A program made the position numbers and the translations under genes. DNA of 64,000 bases from Alteraurantiacibacter buctensis (lineage in GTDB: Bacteria > Pseudomonadota > Alphaproteobacteria > Sphingomonadales > Sphingomonadaceae): assembly GCF_009827655.1 (NCBI RefSeq), contig NZ_WTYV01000006.1, forward strand, positions 1-64,000, written 5' to 3'. The notes under the pieces were generated by a model. That model was not told where the DNA came from. It was given only the letters and a program-made list of their open reading frames with translations, and ran no database searches. Shown here one piece after another: positions 56,236 through 64,000 of the stretch. Position 1 is the stretch's first letter, and every line of letters begins with the position of its first letter.

Positions 56236-56673
56236 TCAGCTGCGGGCTGCGTCCGCTGCCTGGCTGGCCAGCCGGTCCACCCGTTCGTTCTCCACGTGTC
56301 CGTCATGGCCCTTGACCCATTGCCATGACACCTTGTGGCGGGCCACGGCGGCGATCAGGTCATGCCACAGGTCGGCATTCTTGACCGGCTGCTTGCTGGC
56401 GTTGACCCAGCCGCGCTTCTTCCACCCGCCGACCCACTTGGTCATCCCGTCGATGACATAGCGGCTGTCGGTGTGGACGGTCACTTCGCACGGCACGATC
56501 AGGGCGTTGAGGGCCCTGATCACGGCGGTCATCTCCATCCGGTTGTTGGTCGTCTGCGGTTCCCCGCCCGACATTTCCTTCTCGTGGCGACCCATGCGCA
56601 GCAGCACGCCCCAGCCGCCCGGGCCGGGATTGCCCTTGCAGGCGCCATCGGTGAACACGTCAACCTGCTTCAT
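56236..56673 (-). CDS. rnhA: Ribonuclease HI
   Basis: A 145-residue RNase H1 that removes RNA from RNA-DNA hybrids. The DEDD metal site is visible: [19 protein letters not shown] (Asp9), [14 protein letters not shown] (Glu), [15 protein letters not shown] (Asp) and [10 protein letters not shown] (Asp). The HWYVK-type handle region is present ([12 protein letters not shown]). The start ATG overlaps the thrB stop (ATGA). Cytoplasmic. Confidence 0.97.
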   Translation of the reverse strand: MKQVDVFTDGACKGNPGPGGWGVLLRMGRHEKEMSGGEPQTTNNRMEMTAVIRALNALIVPCEVTVHTDSRYVIDGMTKWVGGWKKRGWVNASKQPVKNADLWHDLIAAVARHKVSWQWVKGHDGHVENERVDRLASQAADAARS

Positions 56674-57647
56674 GCCGCAGCGAATACATCCGCCGCATGG
56701 GCGCGATAGTGGTCCAGCCGGCGGACGAAGGCCATCGGGTCCTTTTTCGCGACCAGCGCATCGGCGGGGGTATCCAGCCAATCCTGCGCGCGGCTGGAGA
56801 CAAAGCGCAGGCAGGCCCCTTCCGCCAGCACCGGCAGGGCGGCGCGTTCCTCGGCGTTCAGCGGCCGCACGCTTTCATAACCGGCCAGCAGCGCCTGGCC
56901 CACGGCGCTGTTGAACTGCCGGCCATCGGCTGAGAAGCTCCACGCCGCGTGGGTCACCGCCAGGTCATAGGCCCGGGCATCGGTGCAGGCGAAATAGAAG
57001 TCGATCAGGGCAGAAACCTGTTTGCCGCGCATCAGCACGTTGTCGGGAAACAGGTCGGAATGGATCACGCCGGTGGGCAGGCCCTGCGGCCAGCGCGCCG
57101 CGAGGTCCGCGGCGATGCCGATGGTGCGCGGCAGGTCCGGATCGATACCCGCCAGTGCTCCGGCCCCGCAAGCCGCCAGCACACTGGCGCTGGTGGCGAT
57201 GCCCAGGTCGTTCGGCCGGCTGCCGGCAAAGTCCGTGGCCGCTAGGTGCATCTGCGCCAGCGCCGCACCCACGGCGCGGGCCTGGGCGGGGGTGGGATCA
57301 CCCACCGAAACACCCGGCAGGAACTCGATCAGGGCCACGCACTTCTGGCCGATCGTGCGGTAGAGCGCGCCCTCGCGGTCATGGATCGTGCGCGGCACCG
57401 GGCAGCCGCGCGCCGCCAGGTGATCGAGCAGCGAGAGGAAGAACGGCAGGTCGGCAAGGTCGATCCGCCGCTCGTACATCGTCAGGATATAGCGCGCGCC
57501 AAACCCGTCTGCCCCGGTGGTATCGACCAGCCAGTTGGAATTCGACACCCCTTCGGCAATGCCCTTGGCGCTGACCAGGTCGCCCACGTCATAGCAGGCG
57601 ATCAGCGCGGCCAGCGCTTCGGCGGAAAGCTGGGTATAGACGGCCAC
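56670..57647 (-). CDS. thrB: Homoserine kinase (aminoglycoside-phosphotransferase type)
   Basis: A 325-residue kinase of the ThrB2 group, phosphorylating homoserine in threonine synthesis. It opens [20 protein letters not shown] and carries [12 protein letters not shown], the Brenner motif region [20 protein letters not shown] (catalytic HSDLFPDN) and [20 protein letters not shown]. It follows ispH by nine bases and overlaps rnhA, so ispH-thrB-rnhA is one unit. Confidence 0.93.
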   Translation of the reverse strand: MAVYTQLSAEALAALIACYDVGDLVSAKGIAEGVSNSNWLVDTTGADGFGARYILTMYERRIDLADLPFFLSLLDHLAARGCPVPRTIHDREGALYRTIGQKCVALIEFLPGVSVGDPTPAQARAVGAALAQMHLAATDFAGSRPNDLGIATSASVLAACGAGALAGIDPDLPRTIGIAADLAARWPQGLPTGVIHSDLFPDNVLMRGKQVSALIDFYFACTDARAYDLAVTHAAWSFSADGRQFNSAVGQALLAGYESVRPLNAEERAALPVLAEGACLRFVSSRAQDWLDTPADALVAKKDPMAFVRRLDHYRAHAADVFAAA

Positions 57648-57656
57648 GGGCTGGCC

Positions 57657-58643
57657 TTATTCCACAAGCTGGCGGGGCAGCTTGAAGACCATGTTTTCCA
57701 CCGTGGTCAGCACTTTCTGCTCGCTCACCGTGCGCCATTGCCCCAGCCGGGCAATCACCTCGCGCACCAGTTCCTCGGGCGCGGAGGCCCCGGCAGTCAG
57801 GCCCAGGGTCTCCACCCCGTCCAGCCAGGCGGAATCGATTTCGCTGCCGCGCTGGATCAGCCGGGCGGGGGTGCCGCTCCGCTCTGCCACTTCCACCAGC
57901 CGCAGCGAGTTGGACGAGTTCGGCGCACCGATCACCAGCACCAGGTCGGCCTGCGGGGCAATGTCCTTCACTGCCGCCTGGCGATTGCTGGTGGCATAGC
58001 AGATGTCCTCGGCCTTGGGGGCCACGATCTGCGGGAAGCGCGCTTCCAGCGCGGCGATGATCTGCGCGGTATCGTCCACCGAAAGCGTGGTCTGCGTCAG
58101 GTAGGACAGGGTATCGCCGGGGTCGAAGGGCAGCGTGGCGACATCCTCCACCGTTTCCACCAGCGTCATCTGGCCATCGGGCACCTGGCCGAAGGTTCCG
58201 ATCACTTCCGGGTGGCCCTTGTGGCCGATGAACAGGATATGCCGCCCGGCCTCCACCTGCCGTTCCGCCTGGCGGTGGACCTTGGAAACCAGCGGGCAAG
58301 TGGCATCGACATAGATCATCTGCCGCCGCTCGGCCTCCTCCGGCACGCTCTTGGGCACGCCGTGGGCGGAGAAGACCACCGGCACCCCTTCGGGCACCTC
58401 GTCCAGTTCCTCCACGAACACCGCGCCCTTGGCCTTCAGCCCATCCACCACGTAGCGGTTGTGGACGATCTCGTGCCGCACGTAGACCGGCGCGCCATAG
58501 CGTTCCAGCGCGCGCTCCACGATCTCGATGGCGCGGTCGACCCCGGCGCAGAAGCCGCGCGGGGCGGCGATCAGCACGGTCAGCGGCGGCAGCGTGGCGG
58601 CGGCGAGCGGTTCGGGCGCAATGTCGGGCAAGGGGGCGTTCAT
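57657..58643 (-). CDS. ispH: 4-hydroxy-3-methylbut-2-enyl diphosphate reductase
   Basis: A 328-residue iron-sulfur enzyme, last step of the MEP isoprenoid pathway. The three Cys ligands are in [16 protein letters not shown] (about residue 33), [16 protein letters not shown] (about residue 120) and [17 protein letters not shown] (about residue 215), with the [10 protein letters not shown] motif between. ATG 58643 heads the ispH-thrB-rnhA unit, divergent from a lipoprotein gene across a 92-base gap. Confidence 0.96.
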   Translation of the reverse strand: MNAPLPDIAPEPLAAATLPPLTVLIAAPRGFCAGVDRAIEIVERALERYGAPVYVRHEIVHNRYVVDGLKAKGAVFVEELDEVPEGVPVVFSAHGVPKSVPEEAERRQMIYVDATCPLVSKVHRQAERQVEAGRHILFIGHKGHPEVIGTFGQVPDGQMTLVETVEDVATLPFDPGDTLSYLTQTTLSVDDTAQIIAALEARFPQIVAPKAEDICYATSNRQAAVKDIAPQADLVLVIGAPNSSNSLRLVEVAERSGTPARLIQRGSEIDSAWLDGVETLGLTAGASAPEELVREVIARLGQWRTVSEQKVLTTVENMVFKLPRQLVE

Positions 58644-58735
58644 ATCCGCGCTCCTAGCTGTTGTTCCCCGCCAGCGAAAGGGGTAGGGGCGTTACTCGCG
58701 CACGATCGCCAGGCGTAAAAATTCAAGGACCGGGA

Positions 58736-59386
58736 ATGAAATTTCGTTTTGCCATGATTGCCACCCTGGCTGCTGCGACTGCCCTGGCCGGATGCAGGTC
58801 CGAAGGCGATATCATTATCCAGGAAGGCGTGGGCATCACTGCGCTGCGCACCACCTGCCCGGCCGTGGGCGTGCCCGATCACACTGGCGACATCACCCTG
58901 TTCACCCCCGGCAGCGCGCAGACCGCCGACGCCATCGACGTGACCGCGCTGGTCACCAACGTGCGTGCCACCTGCGATGATTCGGGTGACGAAGTCTATT
59001 CGCGCGCCACCTTTGACGTGCAGGGCCTGCGGCGTGACACGCGCGGCGCGCGCACCGTGCAACTGCCCTATTTCGCCACCGTCGTCCGCGGCGGCGATGC
59101 CGTGGTGTCCAAGCGGCTGGGCACCGTCACCCTGTCCTTCGCCGATGGCCAGGCCCGCGCGCAGGCCAGCGGCACTGCCGGGGCCGTGATCAACCGGGCC
59201 GAGGCCACCCTGCCGCCCGATATCCGCCTGCGCCTTGAACGCACCCGCCGCGCCGGGGACGAGGACGCCGCGATCGACCCGATGAGCACGCCCGAAGTGC
59301 GCGCCGCCGTGGCCCGCGCCACGTTCGAACTGCTGATCGGCTTCCAGCTGACCGAAGACCAGCTGGCCTATAACGCCACGCGTTAA
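58736..59386 (+). CDS. Lipoprotein of unknown function
   Basis: A 216-residue protein with a lipobox (LAAATALAGCRSEGD, Cys about residue 20). The mature part contains VGITALRTTCPAVGVPDHTG (one Cys) and a second Cys in VRATCDDSGDEVYSR, then a beta-rich region with VQLPYFATVVRGGDAVVSKR and a charged Arg/Glu-rich stretch. AAGGA eleven bases before ATG 58736 supports the start. I do not know its function. It lies 45 bases before argS. Confidence 0.75.
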   Translation: MKFRFAMIATLAAATALAGCRSEGDIIIQEGVGITALRTTCPAVGVPDHTGDITLFTPGSAQTADAIDVTALVTNVRATCDDSGDEVYSRATFDVQGLRRDTRGARTVQLPYFATVVRGGDAVVSKRLGTVTLSFADGQARAQASGTAGAVINRAEATLPPDIRLRLERTRRAGDEDAAIDPMSTPEVRAAVARATFELLIGFQLTEDQLAYNATR

Positions 59387-59431
59387 GCGGCTGCTTTGCG
59401 TTAGCCGCGCAAACCGGCTAACGGCGCGGCC

Positions 59432-61177
59432 ATGTCTGCGAACCTTACCCTCTACGCCGCCTTTGCGGCCAAGATCGATGCCGTGCTGGCGGCGCTGGAA
59501 GCCGATGGCGTGCTGCCCGCCGGGATCAGCCGTGCCAACGTGAGCGTGGAGCCGCCGCGCGATCCTTCCCATGGTGACCTGGCCACCAACGCCGCGATGG
59601 TGCTGGCCAAGCCCGCCGGCACCAACCCGCGTGCGCTGGCCGATGCGATCGTGGCCAAACTGGCCGCCGATCCGGCAGTGACCAGTGCGGAGATTGCGGG
59701 CCCCGGCTTCATCAACCTGCGCCTTGCCCCGCAGGTGTGGCTTGACGAGCTGGCGGCCGTGGCCGCGCTCGCCACCGCATACGGCAAGAGCACGATGGGC
59801 CACGGCCGCAGCGTCAACGTGGAATACGTGTCTGCCAATCCCACCGGCCCGATGCACATGGGCCACTGCCGCGGCGCGGTGGTGGGCGATGCCCTGGCCG
59901 CCCTGCTGGAGTTTGCCGGGCACAAGGTGATCCGCGAATACTACGTCAACGATGCCGGCAGCCAGGTGGACACGCTGGCCCGTTCGGCGCACCTGCGTTA
60001 CCGCGAGGCGCTGGGCGAGGAGATCGGCGAAATCCCTGCCGGCATGTATCCGGGCGAATACCTCAAGCCCGTGGGCCAGCGGCTGGCGGACAAGTTCGGC
60101 TCGCAATACGTCGGCCAGCCGGAAGAAGCCTGGCTGGCGCTGTTCAAGGCCGAGGCCGTGGCCGCCATGATGGACCAGATCCGCGCCGACCTGGCCATGC
60201 TGGGGATCAAGCACGACGTGTTCTCCTCCGAGGCCGAGCTGCAGGCCGCCGGCAAGCCCGAGCAGGCCGAAGCTTGGCTGCGCGGCAAGGACCTGGTCTA
60301 TGACGGCGTGTTGGAACAGCCCAAGGGCAAGGTACTGGACGATTGGGAGCCGGTGGCCCTGCCGCTGTTCCGCTCCACCAGGTTCGGCGACGACCAGGAC
60401 CGCCCGATCCGCAAGAGCGACGGCAAGTGGACCTATTTCGGCGCGGACCTGGCCTATCACATGCAGAAGGCCGAGGGCGCGGATGAGCTGATCGACATCT
60501 GGGGCGCGGACCATGCCGGCACGGTCAAGCGCATCAAGGCCGCCGTGGCGGCGCTGGCGGTGGGCGAAAACAAGACCATCCCGTTCGACGTCAAGCTGGT
60601 GCAGATGGTGCAACTGCTGCGCAACGGCGAACCGGCCAAGATGTCGAAGCGCAGCGGCAACTTCGTGACCATTGCCGACATGGTGGACGAAGTGGGCAAG
60701 GACGTTGTCCGCTTCACCATGCTGGCGAGGAAGCCCGACGCGCAGATGGATTTCGACTTCGCCAAGGTGGTGGAGACGAGCAAGGACAATCCCGTGTTCT
60801 ACGTGCAGTATGCCCATGCGCGCATCTGCTCGATCCTGCGCAAGGCTGCCGCCGAGGGCTTTGCGCCCGCCGCCGATCGTCTCGACCGGCTGGGTGATGA
60901 GGACCTGGCCCTGATCAAGCAGGCCGCCCAGTTCCCGCGCGAGGTGGAGGCCGCCGCCCGCGCGCGCGAGCCGCACCGCATCGCCTTCTATCTCTATGAT
61001 CTGGCGGCGGCGTTCCACGCCTTCTGGAACCTGGGGAACGACAATCCCGCCCTGCGGGTCATTGTGGCACAGGATGTCGAACTGAGCGCGGCGAGGCTTT
61101 ATCTCGTGGCGCAAATCGGGCAGGTCATCCGCAACGGCCTGGGCATACTGGGCGTGGAAGCGGTCGAGGAACTGTAA
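59432..61177 (+). CDS. argS: Arginine--tRNA ligase
   Basis: A 581-residue class I synthetase. Order: N-terminal additional domain ([12 protein letters not shown] region), the HIGH-equivalent in [20 protein letters not shown] (HMGH), the [15 protein letters not shown] segment, [20 protein letters not shown] (KMSKS loop equivalent), and the DALR anticodon-binding domain ([10 protein letters not shown] to [17 protein letters not shown]). It charges tRNA-Arg. It starts an argS-SPOR-nagZ-scpA-scpB run, an arrangement common in alphaproteobacteria. Confidence 0.98.
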   Translation: MSANLTLYAAFAAKIDAVLAALEADGVLPAGISRANVSVEPPRDPSHGDLATNAAMVLAKPAGTNPRALADAIVAKLAADPAVTSAEIAGPGFINLRLAPQVWLDELAAVAALATAYGKSTMGHGRSVNVEYVSANPTGPMHMGHCRGAVVGDALAALLEFAGHKVIREYYVNDAGSQVDTLARSAHLRYREALGEEIGEIPAGMYPGEYLKPVGQRLADKFGSQYVGQPEEAWLALFKAEAVAAMMDQIRADLAMLGIKHDVFSSEAELQAAGKPEQAEAWLRGKDLVYDGVLEQPKGKVLDDWEPVALPLFRSTRFGDDQDRPIRKSDGKWTYFGADLAYHMQKAEGADELIDIWGADHAGTVKRIKAAVAALAVGENKTIPFDVKLVQMVQLLRNGEPAKMSKRSGNFVTIADMVDEVGKDVVRFTMLARKPDAQMDFDFAKVVETSKDNPVFYVQYAHARICSILRKAAAEGFAPAADRLDRLGDEDLALIKQAAQFPREVEAAARAREPHRIAFYLYDLAAAFHAFWNLGNDNPALRVIVAQDVELSAARLYLVAQIGQVIRNGLGILGVEAVEEL

Positions 61178-61180
61178 GGC

Positions 61181-61897
61181 ATGGCATTTCCCGGGGGCAA
61201 TGACGGCGACGAACCGCTTGATACGGCGGCGCAGTTCACGCTGACCGGCGATGACGATGTGCTGCCGTGGCTGGCCAATGATGACGAGGACGAGGAAGAC
61301 CAGCGCGGCGGCAGCGACTACCGCATCCTGATCTTCGCCGTGGTGGCGCTACTGGCGCTGGGCGGCATCCTGTGGGCGGCCAAGGCGTTCTTCGACAGCG
61401 CCGGCAACGGCCCGGTGCAGGCCGACGGCAGCACGCTGGAAGCGCCCGACGGCCCCTACAAGGAACGCCCGGACGATCCCGGCGGCCAGGACGTGGCCGG
61501 CACCGGCGATCTCAGTTACGAGGTGGGCGAGGGCGTCAACCGCGAGGGCCACCTGGCTCCCGGTGAGGACGAGGTGGTCCCCTCGGTCGATCTGGACCAG
61601 GCCGCAGCCCGCCCTGCCACCGGCGCAAGTCTAGCCCCCGCCGCCAGCCCCGCAGCCAGTGGCGGCGTGGGCGTGCAGGTGGGCGCATTCCAGACCCGCG
61701 AGAGCGCGGAGACCGGCTGGACCACGCTCACGGCGCGCTACGAGGTGCTGCAATCGGTCCGCCACCGGGTGGTGGAGGCCACCGTGGATGGCGGGCGGGT
61801 CTATCGCTTGCAGGCCGTGGCTGCCGATGGTGCCGCTGCCGATGCACTGTGCCGCGCCATCCGCAACTCCGGCGGTGATTGCCAGGTGAAGCGGTAG
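61181..61897 (+). CDS. SPOR-domain membrane protein
   Basis: A 238-residue protein: acidic cytoplasmic N-terminus (about 1-46), one membrane segment (about 47-68, YRILIFAVVALLALGGILWA), a Gly/Pro/Ala-rich periplasmic linker, and a C-terminal SPOR domain (about 160-238, with GVQVGAFQTRESAETGWTTL and GRVYRLQAVAADGAAADALC). SPOR domains bind denuded peptidoglycan at division sites. It starts three bases after argS and precedes nagZ, suggesting a cell-wall role. Confidence 0.9.
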   Translation: MAFPGGNDGDEPLDTAAQFTLTGDDDVLPWLANDDEDEEDQRGGSDYRILIFAVVALLALGGILWAAKAFFDSAGNGPVQADGSTLEAPDGPYKERPDDPGGQDVAGTGDLSYEVGEGVNREGHLAPGEDEVVPSVDLDQAAARPATGASLAPAASPAASGGVGVQVGAFQTRESAETGWTTLTARYEVLQSVRHRVVEATVDGGRVYRLQAVAADGAAADALCRAIRNSGGDCQVKR

Positions 61898-61980
61898 GGC
61901 GCGCTGGCGCGGGGGAAAACCGCGCCGCCCGCCCCATCGCTCGCTTGAAGCGCGGGGCCAATCCTGCGAGCGTGCACGGC

Positions 61981-63000
61981 ATGACTCCCGCGATCTTCGG
62001 CCTTTCCGGACTGGTCCTGACCGACGCCGAGCGCGGCTTCTTCCGCGAGGTGGACCCGGCTGGCTACATCCTGTTTGGCCGCAACATCGACAGCCCCGCA
62101 CAGGTGCGCGCACTGACCGATGCGTTGCGGGCGATCCACGGGCGGGACCACCTGCTGGTCACCATCGACCAGGAAGGCGGCCGCGTGCAGCGGATGAAGG
62201 ATCCCGTGTGGCCGTATTATCCCCCCGGCGGCGCGTTCGACCGGCTGTATGACACGGCCCCCGCCAGCGCGATCGAGGCCGCTCGCGCCAGCGCGCAGGC
62301 CATGGGCATGGACCTGGCCCAGGCCGGTATCGCCATGACCCACGCCCCTGTGCTCGACGTGCGCCAGCCCGGCGCGCATGACGTGATCGGCGACCGGGCG
62401 CTGGGCAGCGAGCCGAAGCGGGTGGCCGCCCTGGGCCGTGCGGTGCTGGATGGCCTCGCCCGCGCGGGCGTGGCCGGCACGATCAAGCACATGCCCGGCC
62501 ACGGGCGCAGCATGGTCGATACGCACAAGGAACTGCCCACCGTCACCGCCACGGCAGAGGAACTGGAGTGGGACCTGGTCCCGTTCCGCCAGCTTGCCGC
62601 ACAGGCCCCATCGGGCATGACCGGGCATCTGGTGTTCACCGCCTGGGACAAGGCCAATCCGGCCACCCTGTCGCCTATCGTGATCGAACAGGTGATCCGC
62701 GGCAGCATCGGCTTTGACGGGCTGCTGTTCACCGACGATCTCGACATGGAGGCGCTGACCGGCACCGTGCCCGAGCGCGCCGCGCGGGCGATTGCCGCCG
62801 GCTGCGACCTGGCCTTGAACTGCTGGGCTAAGATGGATGATATGGTCGGCATCGCGAAGGTGCTGCCCGCGCTGCCGCCCAAGGGGCATGAACGGCTGGA
62901 GCGGGCGCTGCGGGTGGACCGCTCCAAGTCAGCGGGCGAATCGCAGGCCGGGCTGCTCGCCAGGCGTGACGCGCTGCTGGCGCTGGCGGAGCCCGCATGA
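61981..63000 (+). CDS. nagZ: Beta-N-acetylhexosaminidase (GH3)
   Basis: A 339-residue GH3 enzyme, the NagZ of peptidoglycan recycling, removing GlcNAc from GlcNAc-anhydroMurNAc peptides in the cytoplasm. It has IDQEGGRVQRMKDPVW, the KH(S/T/M)PGHG motif GTIKHMPGHGRSMVDTHKEL (catalytic His in the following loop), and LLFTDDLDMEALTG with the nucleophile Asp. I start it at ATG 61981; the frame is open earlier but not NagZ-like. Its stop overlaps scpA (ATGA). Confidence 0.95.
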   Translation: MTPAIFGLSGLVLTDAERGFFREVDPAGYILFGRNIDSPAQVRALTDALRAIHGRDHLLVTIDQEGGRVQRMKDPVWPYYPPGGAFDRLYDTAPASAIEAARASAQAMGMDLAQAGIAMTHAPVLDVRQPGAHDVIGDRALGSEPKRVAALGRAVLDGLARAGVAGTIKHMPGHGRSMVDTHKELPTVTATAEELEWDLVPFRQLAAQAPSGMTGHLVFTAWDKANPATLSPIVIEQVIRGSIGFDGLLFTDDLDMEALTGTVPERAARAIAAGCDLALNCWAKMDDMVGIAKVLPALPPKGHERLERALRVDRSKSAGESQAGLLARRDALLALAEPA

Positions 63001-63797
63001 GCGACGACGGCCTGATGCTCGGCACCGCGCCCGATGCTGCCGGGGAGTGGGACGGCCCCGCCGCTGCCCCCACCGGCGAAGGCGCGCTTTATCTTGAACT
63101 CGATGGCTGGGAAGGCCCGCTTGACCTGCTGCTGGACCTGGCCCGGCGGCAGAAGGTGGACCTGAAGGCCATCTCCATCCTGGCGCTGGTGGACCAATAC
63201 ATCGCCTATATCGAGCGGGCCGAGGCGCTGAAGCTGGAGATTGCCGCCGACTACCTGGTGATGGCCGCCTGGCTGGCCTACCTGAAAAGCGCCATGCTGC
63301 TCCCCAAGGACGAGCAGGAGGACCCTTCGCCCGAGGAGCTGGCGCTGCGGCTGCAACTGCGGCTGGAGCGGCTGGGCGCGATGCGCGATGCCGCCGCCCG
63401 GCTGATGGCGCGCGACCGGCTGGGGCGCGATGTCTTCCCCCGCGGCGCGCCCGAAGGCATCCGCGTGATCCGCAAGAGCAGGTGGGACTGCGACTATTTC
63501 GCGCTGGTGCAGGCCTATGGTACGATCCAGCGGCGCAACGAGCCGGTGGTCCACATGGTCCGCGAACGCCCGGTGATGACGCTGGACAGCGCCATCGAGC
63601 GCGTCTCCTCCATGCTGGGGGTTACACTCAACTGGCTGGAACTGCGGGATTTCCTGCCCCGTCACAGCGACCCGCGCCTGCGCAAGTCGGCGCTTGCCTC
63701 CAGCTTCGTGGCGGCCCTTGAACTGGCCCGGCTGGGCAAGGCGGAACTGCGGCAGGAGGACGTGTTCGGCCCCCTGCACCTCAGGAGGGTGGCATGA
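62997..63797 (+). CDS. scpA: Segregation and condensation protein A
   Basis: A 266-residue kleisin of the SMC-ScpAB complex. The N-terminal SMC-binding region has LELDGWEGPLDLLLDLARRQ and VDLKAISILALVDQYIAYIE; ADYLVMAAWLAYLKSAMLLP follows; the C-terminal winged-helix end is KRLDFLP-type LRDFLPRHSDPRLRKSAL with SFVAALELARLGKAELRQED. It bridges SMC heads for chromosome segregation. The first 30 residues are an extra low-complexity stretch. Overlaps both nagZ and scpB by four bases. Confidence 0.95.
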   Translation: MSDDGLMLGTAPDAAGEWDGPAAAPTGEGALYLELDGWEGPLDLLLDLARRQKVDLKAISILALVDQYIAYIERAEALKLEIAADYLVMAAWLAYLKSAMLLPKDEQEDPSPEELALRLQLRLERLGAMRDAAARLMARDRLGRDVFPRGAPEGIRVIRKSRWDCDYFALVQAYGTIQRRNEPVVHMVRERPVMTLDSAIERVSSMLGVTLNWLELRDFLPRHSDPRLRKSALASSFVAALELARLGKAELRQEDVFGPLHLRRVA

Positions 63798-64000
63798 GCG
63801 ACGACCTGACCCGCGCAGTGGAAGCGCTGCTGTTTGCCGCCGAGGAGCCGATGAGCGCCGAGGAGATTGCCGCCCACCTTGAAGGGGCCGATGTGCGCGC
63901 GGCGCTGGACGAGTTGCAGGCCCTTTATCGCCCGCGCGGCGTGGTGCTGGTGGAGCGCGGCAAGCGCTGGCAGTTCCAGACCGCGCCGGACCTCGCGCAT
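63794..64000 (+). CDS. scpB: Segregation and condensation protein B, N-terminal part (3' end outside window)
   Basis: The first 69 codons are visible and the frame is open to the last base. The protein begins MSDDLTRAVEALLFAAEEPM, then SAEEIAAHLEGADVRAALDE and VVLVERGKRWQFQTAPDLA, the typical ScpB N-terminal winged helix with LLFAAEEPMS. ScpB dimers bind the ScpA kleisin. ATG 63794 overlaps the scpA stop (ATGA). Confidence 0.95.
   Translation, partial: MSDDLTRAVEALLFAAEEPMSAEEIAAHLEGADVRAALDELQALYRPRGVVLVERGKRWQFQTAPDLAH

Noticed and set aside
59432-64000. argS-SPOR-nagZ-scpA-scpB as a novel cluster
   Set aside because: This order is a recurrent alphaproteobacterial arrangement as I know it; functions are ordinary housekeeping.

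Overview
The window is 64 kb of GC-rich, gene-dense chromosomal DNA from an alphaproteobacterium, most likely a sphingomonad (Sphingomonadales, Erythrobacteraceae/Sphingomonadaceae type). The evidence is the gene content: an Alph_Pro_TM (TIGR02186) protein beside a TauE/SafE exporter, an ATP12-type F1 assembly chaperone, a STAS-fused MlaE system with an auxiliary lipoprotein, a Caulobacter-style Cpa/Tad pilus locus, a large TonB-dependent receptor with TPR-sulfotransferase neighbours, and argS-SPOR-nagZ-scpA-scpB in a row. No tRNA, rRNA, CRISPR array, insertion sequence, phage or integrase gene was seen. Genus and species cannot be decided from this sequence alone.

Layout. 1-4.2 kb: the 3' end of a probable beta-barrel protein, a TauE/SafE exporter, its Alph_Pro_TM partner and a stand-alone HerA-type ATPase. 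4.3-9.3 kb (minus): valS, queE and a MATE exporter, tightly packed. 9.4-13.0 kb: an Mla-type lipid transport operon (permease, ATPase, MCE protein, lipoprotein). 13.0-16.9 kb (minus): ATP12 chaperone, small membrane protein, HAD phosphatase, PaiB-like protein, RluA pseudouridine synthase and CrcB fluoride channel. 17.1-19.7 kb: ribosomal protein S21, a membrane-anchored FKBP isomerase and a DUF4153 membrane protein. 19.8-28.3 kb: gatC-gatA, then a 5.2 kb block of four glycosyltransferases and a flavodoxin-fold oxidoreductase, then gatB. 28.3-31.6 kb: four exported proteins of unknown function in two convergent pairs. 31.8-38.0 kb: trmL, an M16 protease and clpB. 38.0-43.8 kb (minus): a TonB-dependent receptor followed by two sulfotransferases. 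44.1-46.3 kb: SDR dehydrogenase, mtnP and a MarR regulator, closed by a textbook bidirectional terminator. 46.4-53.8 kb (minus): Tad pilus genes cpaA-B-C-D-E-tadB-tadC, without cpaF and without a pilin gene. 53.9-56.2 kb: a lysophospholipase-like hydrolase, a FAD amine/amino-acid oxidase and a 58-residue DUF1508 protein. 56.2-58.6 kb (minus): ispH, thrB, rnhA. 58.7-64 kb: a lipoprotein, argS, a SPOR-domain protein, nagZ, scpA and the start of scpB.

Most of the window is housekeeping. The accessory-looking parts are the glycosyltransferase block that splits the GatCAB genes (with a recent tandem duplication), the receptor-plus-sulfotransferase unit, the four uncharacterised exported proteins, and the Tad locus lacking its motor ATPase. 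None of these is proven here to be a new system; the first two and the exported-protein group are the best candidates for follow-up. Many starts overlap the preceding stop (ATGA or GTGA), indicating translationally coupled operons throughout.
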